From Chamaecrista fasciculata (taxonomy: Eukaryota > Streptophyta > Magnoliopsida > Fabales > Fabaceae), in the NCBI GenBank assembly GCA_003254925.1, contig QANZ01021520.1, positions 83,798 through 147,797 on the forward strand: DNA of 64,000 nt. The letters run 5' to 3'. Position numbers and translations under genes: made by a program. This document shows positions 1 through 13,030 of the stretch, piece by piece. Within the stretch, counting starts at the first letter, position 1. The number at the start of each line of letters is the position of its first letter. The notes under the pieces are model-generated. The model searched no databases, had not been told where the DNA came from, and saw only the letters and a list, made by a program, of their open reading frames with translations.

Positions 1-948
1 GGGGGGGGGGGGGGGGTTGGTTGGGGCCTGTTGAATCTGAAGATAAAAAAAATAACAGATTTCAAAATATCTCCTTGCTCACTTGGATACTGCTTTTTAT
101 CATTCTCCTAATATACTGTAGTTTCAAACTTTTGTAGTTGCCAACAATAAGCTCTTTTAAATTCCATTAATGAGAATGCAGGTGCCAGTCTAATGTTATT
201 TTCAAATATAATGAATAAAAAATAACCAACTTTGAAGTAATCTAAGAAATGAGAATTAATACAATATGTTTTGGGATATTGATATTTGAAATACATTTAC
301 TACTTGGCATCCTATGAAGCATAAACACTCCATTTGATTGGAGTCTATCAGACACAGAACGTGTGCAATATGCATACGACACGTTTCTCTGCATGGCAGT
401 ATTTTTTAATCATTTTGATCGGTTTTGACACAGCTTGGACTTAGCTGGACTGCCTTAGATTCCGTAGATGGCATATGCTTTTTTTTCTTTAAGTACATGA
501 ATGAGCATTTTTTTTTTCAAAAAGGGGTTTAGAGCAAGAATGCTTTACATATGAATTTTTGGATATGGGCATACAAAATAGATAGCATTGACACATATAA
601 GTATAACATATGTCATGAATAGATATTGTAATTTTTGAATCATTCATCAAGATTTATGGGTCTTTAATTATCTTCATTTTATGTTTACTGTTGTAATCAC
701 TCTATATATATATGCAATCTCGTGCCATGTAATTTCAATAATTTAGTGTGTTAGTGTCTATGCTTCATAGTTGTTGACATTGTTTCCCCTTTCATTCTAT
801 ATCATTACAAATTTAAAATTATACGGCATGGTCCAAGGTTTGTGTTTATCTTGGTTTGTATAGGAATTTCCTCATCCTTCCTTTCTGAACTTAATCATTT
901 ACAAATTCAGCACGTGTCTGATGTTATTGCTGATTGCTTGAGGTGCAG
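1..948. other. Window edge and RCC1 gene intron sequence
   Basis: The first 16 bases are G, followed by a G/T-rich stretch, and then ordinary AT-rich non-coding DNA up to the acceptor AG at 947-948. I looked for the RCC1 exon that should precede position 949 (family pattern ending in a valine-arginine-glutamine before VAAGG) and did not find it, so the upstream exons probably lie outside the window. The G run looks more like a sequence or assembly edge than biology. Confidence 0.5.
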
Positions 949-3900
949 GTCGCTGCAGGAGGAACTCACTCTGTGGTACTTACACAAGAAGGGCATGTTT
1001 GGACATGGGGTCAACCTTGGCCCCCAGGCGACATGTAAATACTTCTGAAAGCCTCATTTGATATTTCTATTTTTCCTCACCTTAATTAACTTAACTATAT
1101 GGCCAACTTTGAAATTATTTCACATAATACAATTGCTTTTTTGCATTTTTTGTAAGTGATCGTTTATCTTGTATACTACTAATTTATTTACTTTATCTTA
1201 TAGAAAACAGATTTCTGTACCTGTTCGGGTACAAGGTCTTGAAAATGTTAGGCTTATTGCAGTAGGGGCATTTCATAATTTAGCTCTTCAAGATGATGGT
1301 ACTTTATGGGCATGGGGTAACAATGAATATGGACAACTTGGAACTGGAGATACCCAACCAAGATCGCAGCCTATTCCTGTCCAAGGGCTCTCTGGACTTA
1401 CTCTGGTTTGGACTTCATCCTGTAAAATCTTGTTATTTTTTTTTTCATCTTTATTTTTTGTTAATAGACAATAAAATATTTTGTCACGTTACATACTGAT
1501 ATCTGGATTTTAAAGCATGATATCCGTTTTTCAATTTTACAAGTTTAATATTGTTTCTTATTTTGTTATTACTTGTTAGAAATGCTTTATCTTAAAGTTA
1601 AATATTGTGAAACTTTCGAATGATAAATTCTATCCTATTTGGAATGCTAGTGTCTCCAAGAACTGCAACCTAGAATTTGAAGATGGTTGGTACTTGGTAA
1701 ATTAGGGTTTAGAAGTCATCCGATTTCACAAATATAAAAGAAGCCTGGACATAAGGGCGGGAGGGACTTTTATGATATTTTGATAGATCATTGAGCTCAA
1801 ACCTTGATTAAATAAGAGAATTTAGTTTTAGCCATTGAAGTCATAATAGGCCATACTATTTAATAAAAATAGAGAACTAAATAGTAAGTTATAAGCAGCA
1901 GGATGGTAACTAGATAAAATATCTTTGGCCGAAAAAGAAAAAACTAGATAAAATATGATACATAGTTTGGTTAACAATTCATGCTACATAAGCTTGATCA
2001 GTGAACAGTACTTGTATATTGTCACAGGCTCGGTATGAATGAGACAAGTGCTATGGAGTACATATGGCTTGAGTGCCTTCCTATGCTATGAGTAACTTGG
2101 GTTTAAGAATCTTTTTTGGTTAAATGGTTGGGACTGAACAAATTAGCTAAAAAGTTGCTATAAATCTTGAGTACCTTGCGATGCTATTAAGTTCTATTTT
2201 TTTTAGCAAATGCAATTTCCATCTATTTGGCTCTTTCTAACCTCAATACTCATCTTACCTGTTTGAAGTATTTGCTTTGTTAAGAACTTATACATAAAAT
2301 GTCTCATCTAATTTGTTATATTGATCTGTTTGCAACTTTAGGTAGATATTGCTGCTGGTGGATGGCATTCAACTGCATTGACAGATGAAGGAGAGGTGAT
2401 CACTGTTTCTGTTTCTCTGAACTGTATTAGTTTTTGTTTTTTAATTTCCAGAAAGCTTGATAAAACATTTAAAGTATGTGTTCAATATTATATGTTCTTA
2501 CTCTGCTCTATAAGGAATTGAGATCTAGGGGAGATATAAAAGTTTGGTGTAAAAGCACCTAACATTATTTTAAACTCTATATGGATATAAGTCTACGGTT
2601 ATATATAAAAGTTTAAGGGCCAAAGTCAATAATTTTCAATCGTGAACCTATAATAACATTAAAATATAATCTGAAAACTGTTGAAAATTCAAGTCACCAA
2701 CCACATATAAATGTGATACAAATTATATTGAGTTTGTGATTTTAGTAATGACCATGTTTTTACCAATCACAATGGATTCTTTATCTTATCCTCTGCTCCA
2801 GGTATATGGCTGGGGAAGAGGGGAACATGGAAGGCTTGGATTTGGTGATAATGACAAGAGCAGCAAAATGGTCCCCCAGAAGGTTCAGCTTTTGGCTGGG
2901 GAGGATATTGTGCAGGTACTATCTATATGTCTTTATCTATATCTTCTACCAAGGTTAATCAGTTAGGGGACATTTGGCCTTTTGATTTGGAGTTGCAGAG
3001 ATGAGGAGGGACCATCTGGTTGGTTGGGAGACTTGCTTGTAGCTTAGGGATGATCATGAGTAGAGTATAATTAGGATAGTATGATCTTCATTCTTGGATA
3101 TAGATATGAAAATCAATCCCCATGCCCGAACCCTATGAATAGTCCAATCTCCCTACCTAGATCCAGATCTAAAGAAATTTTAAAATAAACATTTTTTTGA
3201 ATAATATAAAACATTTTCATCAATTTTTTTATCTATAAATATAAAAAAAATCATAAATATGAATGTGTTATTAGATTATTTCAATATATATGAAATATTC
3301 AACATGCTATCTTTATAATCTTACATTTTCTCAACAAATAAATTTTTAAATTATTATATTTTTATATATAAAAATAAATATTTATTATTACAGGTAATAT
3401 CAGGTTACACATTGAGTATTTTGATTATAGGCAAAAAATTCAAGGGTTTTATGTCTTGGAAATGTGGTGTTTGAAAAAGTAGCTTAGTTAGCAAATAAAC
3501 TGGTATTGGGTTTTCCTTTGGACTCAACCAAGCCCCTGGAAATTCTTTTCCTGAGGTTATGACAAATTTCAGACATCTTTTTATATCGAGTCAAAACTCA
3601 AAACTGACTCTTCAACATGATGAAAATTCAAGTCAATGCAAATCATAGGATTGGCATTGTTAACTGACATGACTAACATTGTGTGAATCACCCATATAGG
3701 ATGGAAACACACCGATTCATGCAATTTAGCCATCAATTCATGCAGTGTCCCATTTCTTTCTATGGTACATATCATTAGGCGTAGTTATCAATGCAAATCA
3801 TAGGATTGGCAATTTGGCATTGTGAACTGTACAATTTCAAAAACTTGGTTTACTGATTAGACGGGGTTAAGCATTACTGCAACTTGTGACAACATTTGAC

Positions 3901-4297
3901 TTGGTTTGTGGTCAGGTGTCCTGTGGAGGTACTCATTCAGTTGCTTTAACCCGAGATGGGCGCATATTTTCCGTAAGCATTTTCAAGATCAAATTTATTG
4001 CCTTCTATTAATTCTATTTCACCACCTTCACTAAAAGATTTCTTGCTACATTGAAGAGTGTTACTTCTAATGTTAATGGTTGTTTACTGGCAGTTTGGTC
4101 GAGGCGACCACGGACGACTCGGATATGGGAGGAAAGTTACTACCGGTCAGCCAATGGAGGTACCCATAAACATTCCACCTCCCCTGAATCTAAGTGACAA
4201 CGCAGCTGAGGGACACTGGATTGCCAAACTTGTAGCATGTGGTGGCCGCCATACTCTGGCAATAGTAGAATGGACAGCAGACGAAGTGAATGACTGA
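949..4297 (+). CDS. RCC1-repeat (UVR8-like family) protein, 3' part
   Basis: This is the C-terminal part of a regulator-of-chromosome-condensation-type seven-bladed beta-propeller protein, 5'-truncated by the window. Exons: 949-1034, 1204-1405, 2342-2395, 2802-2915, 3916-3972 and 4094-4297. All join in frame through GT-AG introns and end in TGA at 4295-4297. The visible 238 residues carry several RCC1 signatures: VAAGGTHSVVLT, then LWAWGNNEYGQLGTGD, VDIAAGGWHSTALTDEGE, VYGWGRGEHGRLGFGD, VSCGGTHSVALTRDG and FGRGDHGRLGYG, with a closing ACGGRHTLAIVEW blade. From memory this is very close to the Arabidopsis RCC1-family proteins of the At5g16040 type (about 400 aa), so about 160 N-terminal residues are missing. 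Members of this fold act as GEFs, photoreceptors or scaffolds; the specific role here is unknown. A candidate poly(A) signal AATAAA lies at 4390-4395. Confidence 0.93.
1908..1956. mobile_element. A-tailed micro-insertion with direct repeats
   Basis: The 15-base repeat AACTAGATAAAATAT occurs perfectly at 1908-1922 and 1942-1956. It encloses 19 bases reading ctttggccg followed by an A-rich tail. This has the form of a severely 5'-truncated retroposed insertion with a target-site duplication. It lies in an RCC1 gene intron. Confidence 0.5.
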
Positions 4298-5124
4298 CTA
4301 AAAACTATAAATGCGAAGTAGATGAAGCTGAGGAGGATTGACTAAAAACTAGGTACTGACGCCAAAATGTCCCATGTTTCCTCCAGTATAATAAATGTTT
4401 TTGGTTAACTATATAAGTGTGGCATAAACAGATTATTTATCAAAATAGGAAGGATAATTGAATGGACATGAACAAGTAATAATAGATTTAAATGCTTTGC
4501 GTTTAGCTTGCTTGCCTCTTCTATTGGCTTTCAAACTCTTAGAGGGTTCTCTCATAGGGACATAGATGCTTTATTTTAACTTTTTCTATACCAGTCGTCT
4601 CATCTTTATGCTTTGGTTTTAAGTAAACTTACTTTCATTAAATTTGTCCAAAAATTATGATTTAGTCTCTGAATATTAGAAATATATTTTTTAGTCTCCG
4701 TTGATAACATTTCAGAAATTAAATAGTCAACATTTGTAAAAAAAATCTATGAACAAAAGTATATTTTCAATTTTAAGGACTAAATCTTAGTTTTGAATCA
4801 AATTTAGGACTAAAAAGTATATTTTCACTTTTTGTTTTTGAGCAGACTCGTTTTGATTTTCATGATCAACTGATCTTTATTACTTATTTCGTCCAATTTT
4901 TCACTTAACAATTCATAAACTTCCCCAAGTTAACATTTGGTTCTTTCTTAACTAATCTACTGTTCTTGTGCCATTGAAAGACCTGGCATAGAATAATCAA
5001 GATTTATTATGACTTAATAATCATATTCTTTCAGTCTTCTGCACATAACAATGATATCGAGAAATTTAAAAGTGAAAAGAATTTATGAGATTGAGCTGGA
5101 GCTAATAAAGTGGGATTATCTTTT
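4298..5124. other. 3' UTR of RCC1 gene and convergent intergenic DNA
   Basis: The RCC1 gene (+) and the wax synthase gene (-) converge here. The stretch holds the RCC1 3' UTR and, at about 4640-4832, a small inverted repeat with arms of the 'atttagtctc' and 'ggactaaat' type. I see no coding sequence. Confidence 0.6.
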
Positions 5125-8100
5125 TCACTTTGTGTGAATCTTTCTTGCTTCTGTGAGCATCATCTCAAGAGAATTTAGCATGCATGACTTGAACTTGTGA
5201 GGGTTGATGAAGCCTTTCTCCACTCCAAAAGCAATTCTTATTTCTTCTCTATAGCTCATTACTGTTATTGTAAGACTCTGCAACTCCTTCAACAAAACCA
5301 TATTAAAGAGATGCCTCCACCCTAATTGTTATAAGAAAGTAATAAATCAAGTTTGTGCAAGAAGTTGTAAAATTTCAAACCTCAGGAGGACCAACGACCA
5401 TGAAGTACATGCCTTTAACAGGATGATCAGCCAAAGCCATTTGTTCCATTGGCCCCAATACGCTTGAGATTGTAGCACTTGAGTTTCTCAGTGTGCTGCG
5501 TATGTATCCAGCTGCAGCCTGCATTTAAATTCCAAACCCAAGTCATATATATGGCCATATTTGGTTTTCTATTCAAACAAAAAACATTACCTACAAACCA
5601 AAACATATATCTATAGAAGAGTAAACTAACATTTTGGCACCTAGATTATATAGACACTATTATTTTAATCCCTGATTTATTGAACTGCTTGATCTCTCTA
5701 TGAATACTGTATCACTAGAAGGCTCAACTCCTAGAGAGATTTGATACAATGAGTCATTTAAAAAATCTTAGGACTAAAATAACATTTTGGAACCTAGATT
5801 ATATGGCTACTATCATTTTGGTCCCTGTTTTATTGAAAACTTGATTTATTCTCCAAAAATTCATAACTTGTTGCAAATTAGTCCCTTTATGAATACTCTA
5901 TCGCTGTACAACTCAATTCCCAAAGGGATTAAATTGAAACGATTCATTTAAAAAAATTTATCGACTAAAACAACGATGTCTGTATAATCCAGAGATTAGA
6001 TTGATTGATAATTTACTCTTCTGTAAAATAATGAAGAACAAAGAAGCTACCAACCTCAGGGCCTTTGAGTTTGTTGACAGCATCCAAAAGCATGCCAGTG
6101 AGTGGAGTAGCAAAAGAGTTCTTCTTCCTTTTGATTTCTTTGTGGGCTTTCCTTACAAATTCAAGTGGGTTTGAGGATTTTGCATCATCATCACTCATTT
6201 CTGGGATTGGCACATGCAAGAAGGCAAACCTATTTCCCCATGGAGCACTATTACTACTTCCATTGTTGCTCTCACTTATCATCTCCTTCACTGACTTGTA
6301 ACCTGTGACATTTCTTGTGTTAAGCAACACCAATGCTGTGCATTGAGATTTGCTTGATTCAAGGTTCATTTCTTGCATGTATAGCCTCATCCCATAGAAG
6401 ATTAGCCCACCAATCACATCATTTACACTCTACAATTGGGAAAAAATATAATACAGAAACGAGAAAAATCAAATAAACTATTTGTTGATGAGAATAAGAT
6501 TATTGTGTATTATATAAGGTTTTAATCTGAGTTTCCATTTAGATCAGTGTGATTTAAACAAGATGTGACACAACGCCAATAGTGTGGGGTTCACTTCATA
6601 AATGATCCTTTAAAATATAAATTTTGTGAAGTTAAAAGAGAGATAAGAAGAAATAGCTAGATAGAGAAAATTTTACATAAAAAACAATTAATTGTATAGG
6701 GTCCATACTTTCTGTCTATTTCTTCTTTTCTTCTTTATGTCTATAAACTTCACAGAGTTCATTTATACTTTAATATATCTTTTGTCAATTGAACAATATC
6801 CCTTTTTTTCTCTCTCCAACTAAAATAATTGAAAAATAGCAATAACATCACCCCCCAAATTTATTAATTTTGTAGCAGTGTCTCCCTATCATTAACATCA
6901 TTATCATTCTATTATTTAAGTCCTTCTAAATTGTATATATGAGTCAATTAATTGAGAAATTCAAACACACCAGAAAAACAAACACTCCAAAACAAGCAAT
7001 CAAATTGCAAATTAACTCACCACTCCAAGTTTAGACTTGACTTCTTTGATGCGATTCAAAGAAACAGAGAAATTTGAGATGGTAACATGCCTTAGCTTGA
7101 AGTCTTCATTCCCAGACCTAACAGGTGTTTTATCATCTTCAACCAAGCTACTCTTTAAAAAACTCCATCCAAAATCTGACACAGTATTAAATGCAGATGA
7201 CACCATCACAGGCAGCCTCTTGAGAAAAGAATGTCTGGTATTATTGAAACTTGATGAGGATTTGTTTTGAGTTTGGCTTGAACTTGAAGGAACAGTACAA
7301 GGAAGAGAGGGATTATCAATCCTTTGTAAGCATGAAAGAAGAGCACCCATTAGAGAATAGCCATCTCCAAGTGCATGATGAAGTTTGAAAATTAAGGTTC
7401 CAGCTGCATTGCTTGTTGGGTATTTGATTATGTGAATCTCCCAAAGGGGCTTGTTTTGTGGCAAATGGTGAAGTGCTATTGATGACATGTACTCATCTAG
7501 ATGTTCATCATAGTTGGATTTTGTGCTAGTAGGAAATATGGGGGTTTTGATATGATCCTCTAGATTCACTTCAACTTTCTTCCATTTTTTCTCTCCATTT
7601 TTGTCTTTAATCTGCTCAAAGAAATCACCCAACACCCAAGTTTAATCAATATCAAACTATTATGCACGGGGACACGACACGACATGGATACAAACACACA
7701 AATATAAATTATATAACATGACGCGGTATATATATCGTAATTTTAGTAGTGAACAAGAAATGAAAAGGGAATTAAAATTCTATGAATCATAATAAAATTT
7801 TCAAAATTTACAATATAGGTATCCTTTTTTGTTTTTCTATTTTTTCTGTCAGAGCCACTAAAATATAATCTACTCAAAAAACACCCAACACCCAAATATA
7901 ATCAACATCAAGTTATGAAGCACGCACACAGATATGTAAAATTCTTGAAATTACAATATACGTATCAAATTATTTTGGGTCAAAACCACTAAAAATGATT
8001 TTAAATTCTGATAATAATGTGTCAAACACATATTGTATTGTGTCATACAAGTGTCAAATAAAGACATGTGTTTGATATATCATATAATGTCACACTCTTA

Positions 8101-8413
8101 AAATAAAAATGTAGGTGCTTTCATCCAAATCATCCCAGAAACAACAACACTATAAAGATGAGTGAGTCAGCACACACACATAAATATATAAATATATAGA
8201 TATATATACCATGATGGAGGAGAAGCGAGGATTGATGGGAAGAAAAAGGTGGGTAAGTAGTGGGATGGTATGAGAATCATCAAGTGGAATCTCAGATTCT
8301 AAAACGCCAAGAATGTATATACAAAGCATTGAGCTGTTGAGGTATTGTCCAGTTGGACTCACTGGCCTTTCTTTTGGTATTTCTTCTTCTTCTTCTTCCT
8401 CAAACTTTTCCAT
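5125..8413 (-). CDS. Wax ester synthase/diacylglycerol acyltransferase (WSD1-like)
   Basis: This enzyme of the bifunctional WS/DGAT family transfers an acyl chain from acyl-CoA to a fatty alcohol or diacylglycerol. In plants such enzymes serve cuticular wax or storage-lipid synthesis at the ER. Exons in transcript order: 8413-8210, 7611-7021, 6429-6055, 5518-5381 and 5277-5125. All phases agree and give 486 aa, the usual size for the family. The catalytic HHxxxDG motif reads HHALGDG at about residues 146-152. The TVNDV-type motif (here SVNDVIGG) opens exon 3. The C-terminal DUF1298-like part contains GPMEQMALADHP, then SLTITVMSY and EKGFI. The ATG at 8413-8411 was chosen because no in-frame ATG lies between it and the 5' side; it is followed by a poly-Glu stretch and the family block PVSPTGQYLNSS. 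Intron 3 holds a foldback element. A broken paralogue lies at 13920-17232. Confidence 0.92.
5613..6023. mobile_element. Foldback/MITE-like element in WSD intron 3
   Basis: The element starts with agaagagtaaac and ends with the imperfect inverse atttactcttct. Inside are two tandem half-copies, each containing 'acattttgg(c/a)acctagattatat' followed by 'tgaatact(g/c)tatc'. The second wax synthase copy lacks it at the matching place: its homology stops just beyond, near 13881. Confidence 0.55.
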
Positions 8414-8784
8414 TTTTTCTTTCTCTTCTTCTTTTTCTTCTTCCTTTTCTCCCCTGTTTCTAATAATCTGCAATGCAGCTACCTGGCCTTTAGGATTTAG
8501 AATTTAAATGAAGAATAAACAGTGGCTAGCTAGTTGCTTTCTTGGCTGTCATACCACTTGTGGTGAGTGTCCCGTACTTTGCCAGCATGCATGTCATGTG
8601 ATATTAATGATAGGGTTTAAGACTTTGAGTGTGGAGATCAGGTTCTTCAAAACATATATAGCCATTAAGGAATTAATAAGCTTAACGTCCTTCATTGTCT
8701 GACTGGAAAGTTTTAGAGAAAATATAATGGGGTCAACAAGAGTTAGGTGGGTTAGATTTTCTATTAAATGAAAGTTCTTATAAA

Positions 8785-9202
8785 AATGGTCAAATGCTCA
8801 AATTGGTCCTAAATCGATGCCTTTAAGTTCATTTCGGTCCTAAATGTTTCAAAATGTTCAAATTGATCGTAAATATTGTTATTTAGTTTCATTTTGATCT
8901 CAAACTACTAAATGTCGTCATATCTCTCTCATTTCAAGTTCGAATGTGACGAGTCAAAACTATATGTTATTTTTGATGAGTACTTTCACTATCTGGTTGG
9001 AGCTATCAGCAAACAAGATCAAGTCGAACGACAAAAGTGGGTTACTCGTTTCATTGTTAAATCAACGAAGTTGCCAATATCTCTCATTTTAAGTCTAAAT
9101 GTGACGAGTTCAAATTAGATCAAATCATACATTTGAAACAATTTTTTTTATATTTTTTTCATTTTTATGGACCAAAATAGTTTTACTCTAAATTTGAAGA
9201 TC

Positions 9203-9233
<31 letters not shown>

Positions 9234-9235
9234 CA
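8785..9235. repeat. Degenerate ggtcc-type foldback with terminal (AT)n
   Basis: The left arm contains repeated 'attggtcctaaat' units. The centre has the family motif 'atatctctcatttcaagtt' twice. The right arm is eroded (ggaccaaaatag) and ends in an AT microsatellite at 9205-9233. The small open frames here are not convincing genes. Position 8414-8784 is the wax synthase upstream region; it matches the region upstream of the pseudogene to about 8530. Confidence 0.5.
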
Positions 9236-9686
9236 TTTTCCCAAATTTGAATGGTACTTCTTGAATTCCGGAGACAACTCGTGTACTGAGTAATGTAAAA
9301 GGACCAGACACTATTGGTTTCATTCCATGATGAACCGACTCATTTAATTTTGGGAACTGGGGGTAGTTCAGTTTTATGAATACAACCTCTCAATTTGGTA
9401 AACCCGTTTATAAAGGCCATTTATTGCAACGCATTCCTTTCTCACCGCAAGTAACTAGTCCAGCTACATCTTTTATTGGTCGGCTGTACTTTTTTTCTTC
9501 ATTTTATTTTACGATTTTTCCCCTATTTGTCAATATATTTATTAGTCAGAGTTATTTACAAAATGTTTGTTAAAATAAAAGAAAAAAAAACTATAGAATT
9601 CAAGAATAAAATATAAATCTAGAGAACAAACCAAATTGTATATTTGATCTATTACTGATCTATGTATTTTAGAAACAAAAGACACT

Positions 9687-12600
9687 TCAGGGAATAAGTC
9701 CCCAAGCTTGATGCATGATGTCATCATTTATAAAGGGTCGCAAAGACCACATTAAGCAGTAGCTCTCTAGTTCTCCTGATGATGACTTGAGATTTAAAGC
9801 TGAAACGATCTTTTCCTGCAACAATAATATGGATTTTTAAGGTTCTCCATGAACTATGATCGGAAGGTAAAAAAAAAAAGAAGGGTAAATTACACTTTGA
9901 TATCTTTTCTATGGATCGGTTTCACTTTGGTACCCTGTTCTTTCAAAAGTGACACTTTGGTACCCTTTTCTTTGCGTCGTTAACACTTTGGTACCCAAAT
10001 TTACTTTTTTGTTAAGTTTTGACGGCAAAGTCGCACGTGACCATAATCTGCACAGTAAAACACCCAAATGCCCATTTCTTTCACATTTTTCACGATTCCA
10101 ACGGTAAAACACTTCAAATTCTCTCACTTCGAATCTTGGTGTTTTTCACGATTTTTGAGTGCTTTAACATTTGAATCGTGAAAAATGAGAGAAAAATGAA
10201 CATTTGGGTGTTTTTACTATGCACGTTATGGTCACATGCAACTTCGTCGTCAAAACTTAACAAAAGAATAAATTTGGTACCAAAGTGTTAACAATGCAAA
10301 AAACAGGATACCAAAGTGAAACCAATCCATAGAATAGGATACCAAAGTGTAATTTAACCAAAAGAAAAACTCACTACCTGCATCAAATAGTCTTGCTTGA
10401 TCATACAGTATAATATGCCCACCAGGGCCCCTAATTGTGTGACATCAGTATTTTGAGAAAGAGACAAAGCCATTTCCTCCTGAGAAAGAGAAAGAGGTAG
10501 TCAATATTCACCAATGAGCTAGAAAATCATCTTGACATCATCACATCTCTATCAAGAAGAGCATGTGAATGGGTGCAAGAATCTTATGAAGACATGTAAC
10601 ATCTGAACAAAGCAGAGAATAACAAGTTCAGTGTAATGTATTGATAGATAAGGCTCAATACAAGCTGAACAGAAGTACAAGTACTGCTAACTTCCAGTTA
10701 GAGAAATCGGATCTTATGAGTATTCAGAGATATATGTTAAGAGAAAACGAAATTGGTCATGATATTACATAGATTACATATAACTACAAAAACTTCATAT
10801 AGACAGGGTGATACAAAACAGGAAACTTCTACCGTCTCAATAGAGGTTGCATGTTTATTCACTTCATCAGCAGAATCATGGTCTGAAATGGAAAATAAAT
10901 CTCCGTCTGTACTTTGTAAAGAATTTGTAACATCGCCCAAAAGACCTTCAAGTTCATCAAGTATTACCTTGGCTGCAAGATATACTTGACTACGTCATTG
11001 TCAAATTAAGAAACAAAGGGAAAGACACCAAGAGTTGCAGATTTAGAATTTCTGCTGGATTTAAAATAAAAAAGAGATGACTGACATTACATATATTCCT
11101 GTGCCACAAAGATAATAACCACTTCATCAAACATGATAGCACAAGCAAAAAGCTGATAAATAAAGTGTTTTGCTATATCTATAAAAAATGAAAGCTCAAG
11201 ATAACAAGTTTATCTTTTCAATCAACAATTTCATGTATTTGCCATGTCTGTCTTCAACTCGATATCAAATACACAGATTTCCTTAATGCCTTGCCAATAT
11301 TATATCGTGCTTGAGTAACAATGAGTTAGTTAGTTTCTATATATTAGAAAAATAAATAAGAAAAAAATCAAAGTTGGAAAGCATTTTTCAGAAACTAAGC
11401 TAAATGTCTTTGTCATTGTAGGTACATCAAAAAGTAATCAGTAACATCAACTGCAGCTTACCTTTGATAATATGCTCAAGAAGTCCAAGTTTGCATTGGT
11501 TCACTTCCATATGCACATTTTCACCATATTGAAACCGTTAATATAGTCAGGGCGACAAAGATAGCAACAAAATAAAGTACATAGCAGCTTCTTTGAAACA
11601 ATAGAAGGTTAACCTACTAAAAGGATTTGAAGGAAGCTGAAAAGAACTGATAAAAGAAGAAACTTGAAGAATGAAAAGAAAACGTTACAGGGGAGAACTT
11701 TAAATCCATTATACCTTAAATATAAGGCTCTGCTTAAATCCTATTTATCAAATTTATGCAAAACAAGCACAATCATTGATTGAGAACTTTTCCTAACAGA
11801 AGTTTAGTAATTTTAAATATACAGTTTAGTGGAAATTATGAATATAATGATAGCCATTCCATGATTCAATCACTATGAAATACTGGAGCTGAAAAAAAAT
11901 ATATATATAAATTTATGTTAGAATAGAGAAGCCCTATTTATAACTTTTAGTTTACTTTTCAAACATATCTGACAGCAAAATTAAGATGGGTTAGAAGAGT
12001 TTGCCTTACTCTTGCTTGCATAATCGACACTATCAAGAGGGTTCTTACATCCGGCTTCAATATAAGCATTAACCCTCTTTGTTTCATTAGCTACAATTGT
12101 CTTGTCAACTAATTTAGAAGTCCTATCTATTGGAGGCCTTTGAATGTACGCTGCATGATAAAGTGGAAAGTTACAACATCAACGAAGAATGCGACATGAA
12201 TAATTGTTTTGCACTTCTAAGTATTAACACATGGTAAACATAATATGTAAATTACCAAGAGCTTGTTGAAAGCCAATTAGCAGCCTACTCCCCACAGTTC
12301 CCAACTCATCAATTTTTGTAATCCTATCGCAGGTCAGTTGAGAAATAAATAGTATGGAAGAAGAATAAAAAAGATAAAACACAAAAATTACTATTCTAGT
12401 ATTCATTAATCATTCCAGAGCATGAAAAACAATGCAAAAATTTATTTGCGTATCAAGAATGTGCTTATTATTACATTCCTTGACAGTTTAATGAGATCAA
12501 TTTTCATAATGCATTGTTTCATTTCATTGTTGTTTTAATTTTTTCTCCTCAGTAGCTACTCCAGTAATTTACTGCCTCCATACCCTGGGCGCAAGGATCA

Positions 12601-13030
12601 TTAATTATCTTAATTCATAGTTAATTTGGTTAATTTTCAGTAAGTATCAACTATCAAGACATTGCTTTGCAGTTAACTTGAAGCTGATTAAAAATCAGCA
12701 CAATGCAACTCAGCATGTCATCAAAAAAGCTTGATTCTCTTTGGTTTTTTTCTCTCTTCCCTTTATGGGGAAGGGAAGAATGCTTTCCATTGTTTTGCTT
12801 CATTTTCCACTTAAAAAAGTTTCATCTTGTCAGGAATCCTACCCATACAAATATAGTATCTCAAAGAATTTCCCAATATTAAGGGGTTTGTCAAAGCAAG
12901 CATGTAATCAATTTTCCCTTGATGAGATACAACTGAAAAAATATTGTAATTACCCAGTCATAAATTCTCTAAATAGGGGTAAAATGCTCTCCCTCAGCCC
13001 AGAAATCAACTTGTCTTCTGTAGTTCCCAT
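9687..13030 (-). CDS. Plant-specific protein of unknown function, 232 aa
   Basis: Seven exons in transcript order: 13030-12954, 12323-12256, 12150-12010, 11503-11462, 10972-10833, 10479-10378 and 9815-9687. Their lengths (77, 68, 141, 42, 140, 102, 129) sum to 233 codons and every phase matches, so the model is self-consistent. The protein starts MGTTEDKLISGLRESILPLF, continues with REFMTG, then ITKIDELGTVGSRLLIGFQQ, RPPIDRTSKLVDKTIVANET, LDELEGLLGDV, QLGALVGILYCMIKQDYLMQ and ends SYCLMWSLRPFIND...WGLIP. It looks all-helical and soluble, with no signal peptide or obvious catalytic motif. I recognise it as a conserved land-plant family (possibly the one labelled DUF7795; unverified) with no known role. 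The first exon was recovered by phase and family similarity. A CTC-rich stretch near 13600-13740 looks like an untranslated first exon. Confidence 0.83.
9883..10359. mobile_element. Palindromic MITE in intron of the 232-aa gene
   Basis: The element is bounded by ggtaaattacactttg and its inverse caaagtgtaatttaacc. The arms carry repeated 'actttggtaccc' / 'ggtaccaaagtg' units, and the halves remain complementary towards the centre (cacgtgaccata, gtcaaaacttaac). It is about 480 bp and would fold into one long hairpin. It lies between the last two coding exons and belongs to a different family from the ggtccc elements. Confidence 0.75.

Noticed and set aside
6065-6301. Plus-strand frame opposite wax synthase exon 3
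   Set aside because: Antisense shadow of a well-supported exon; the matching region in the pseudogene does not keep it.
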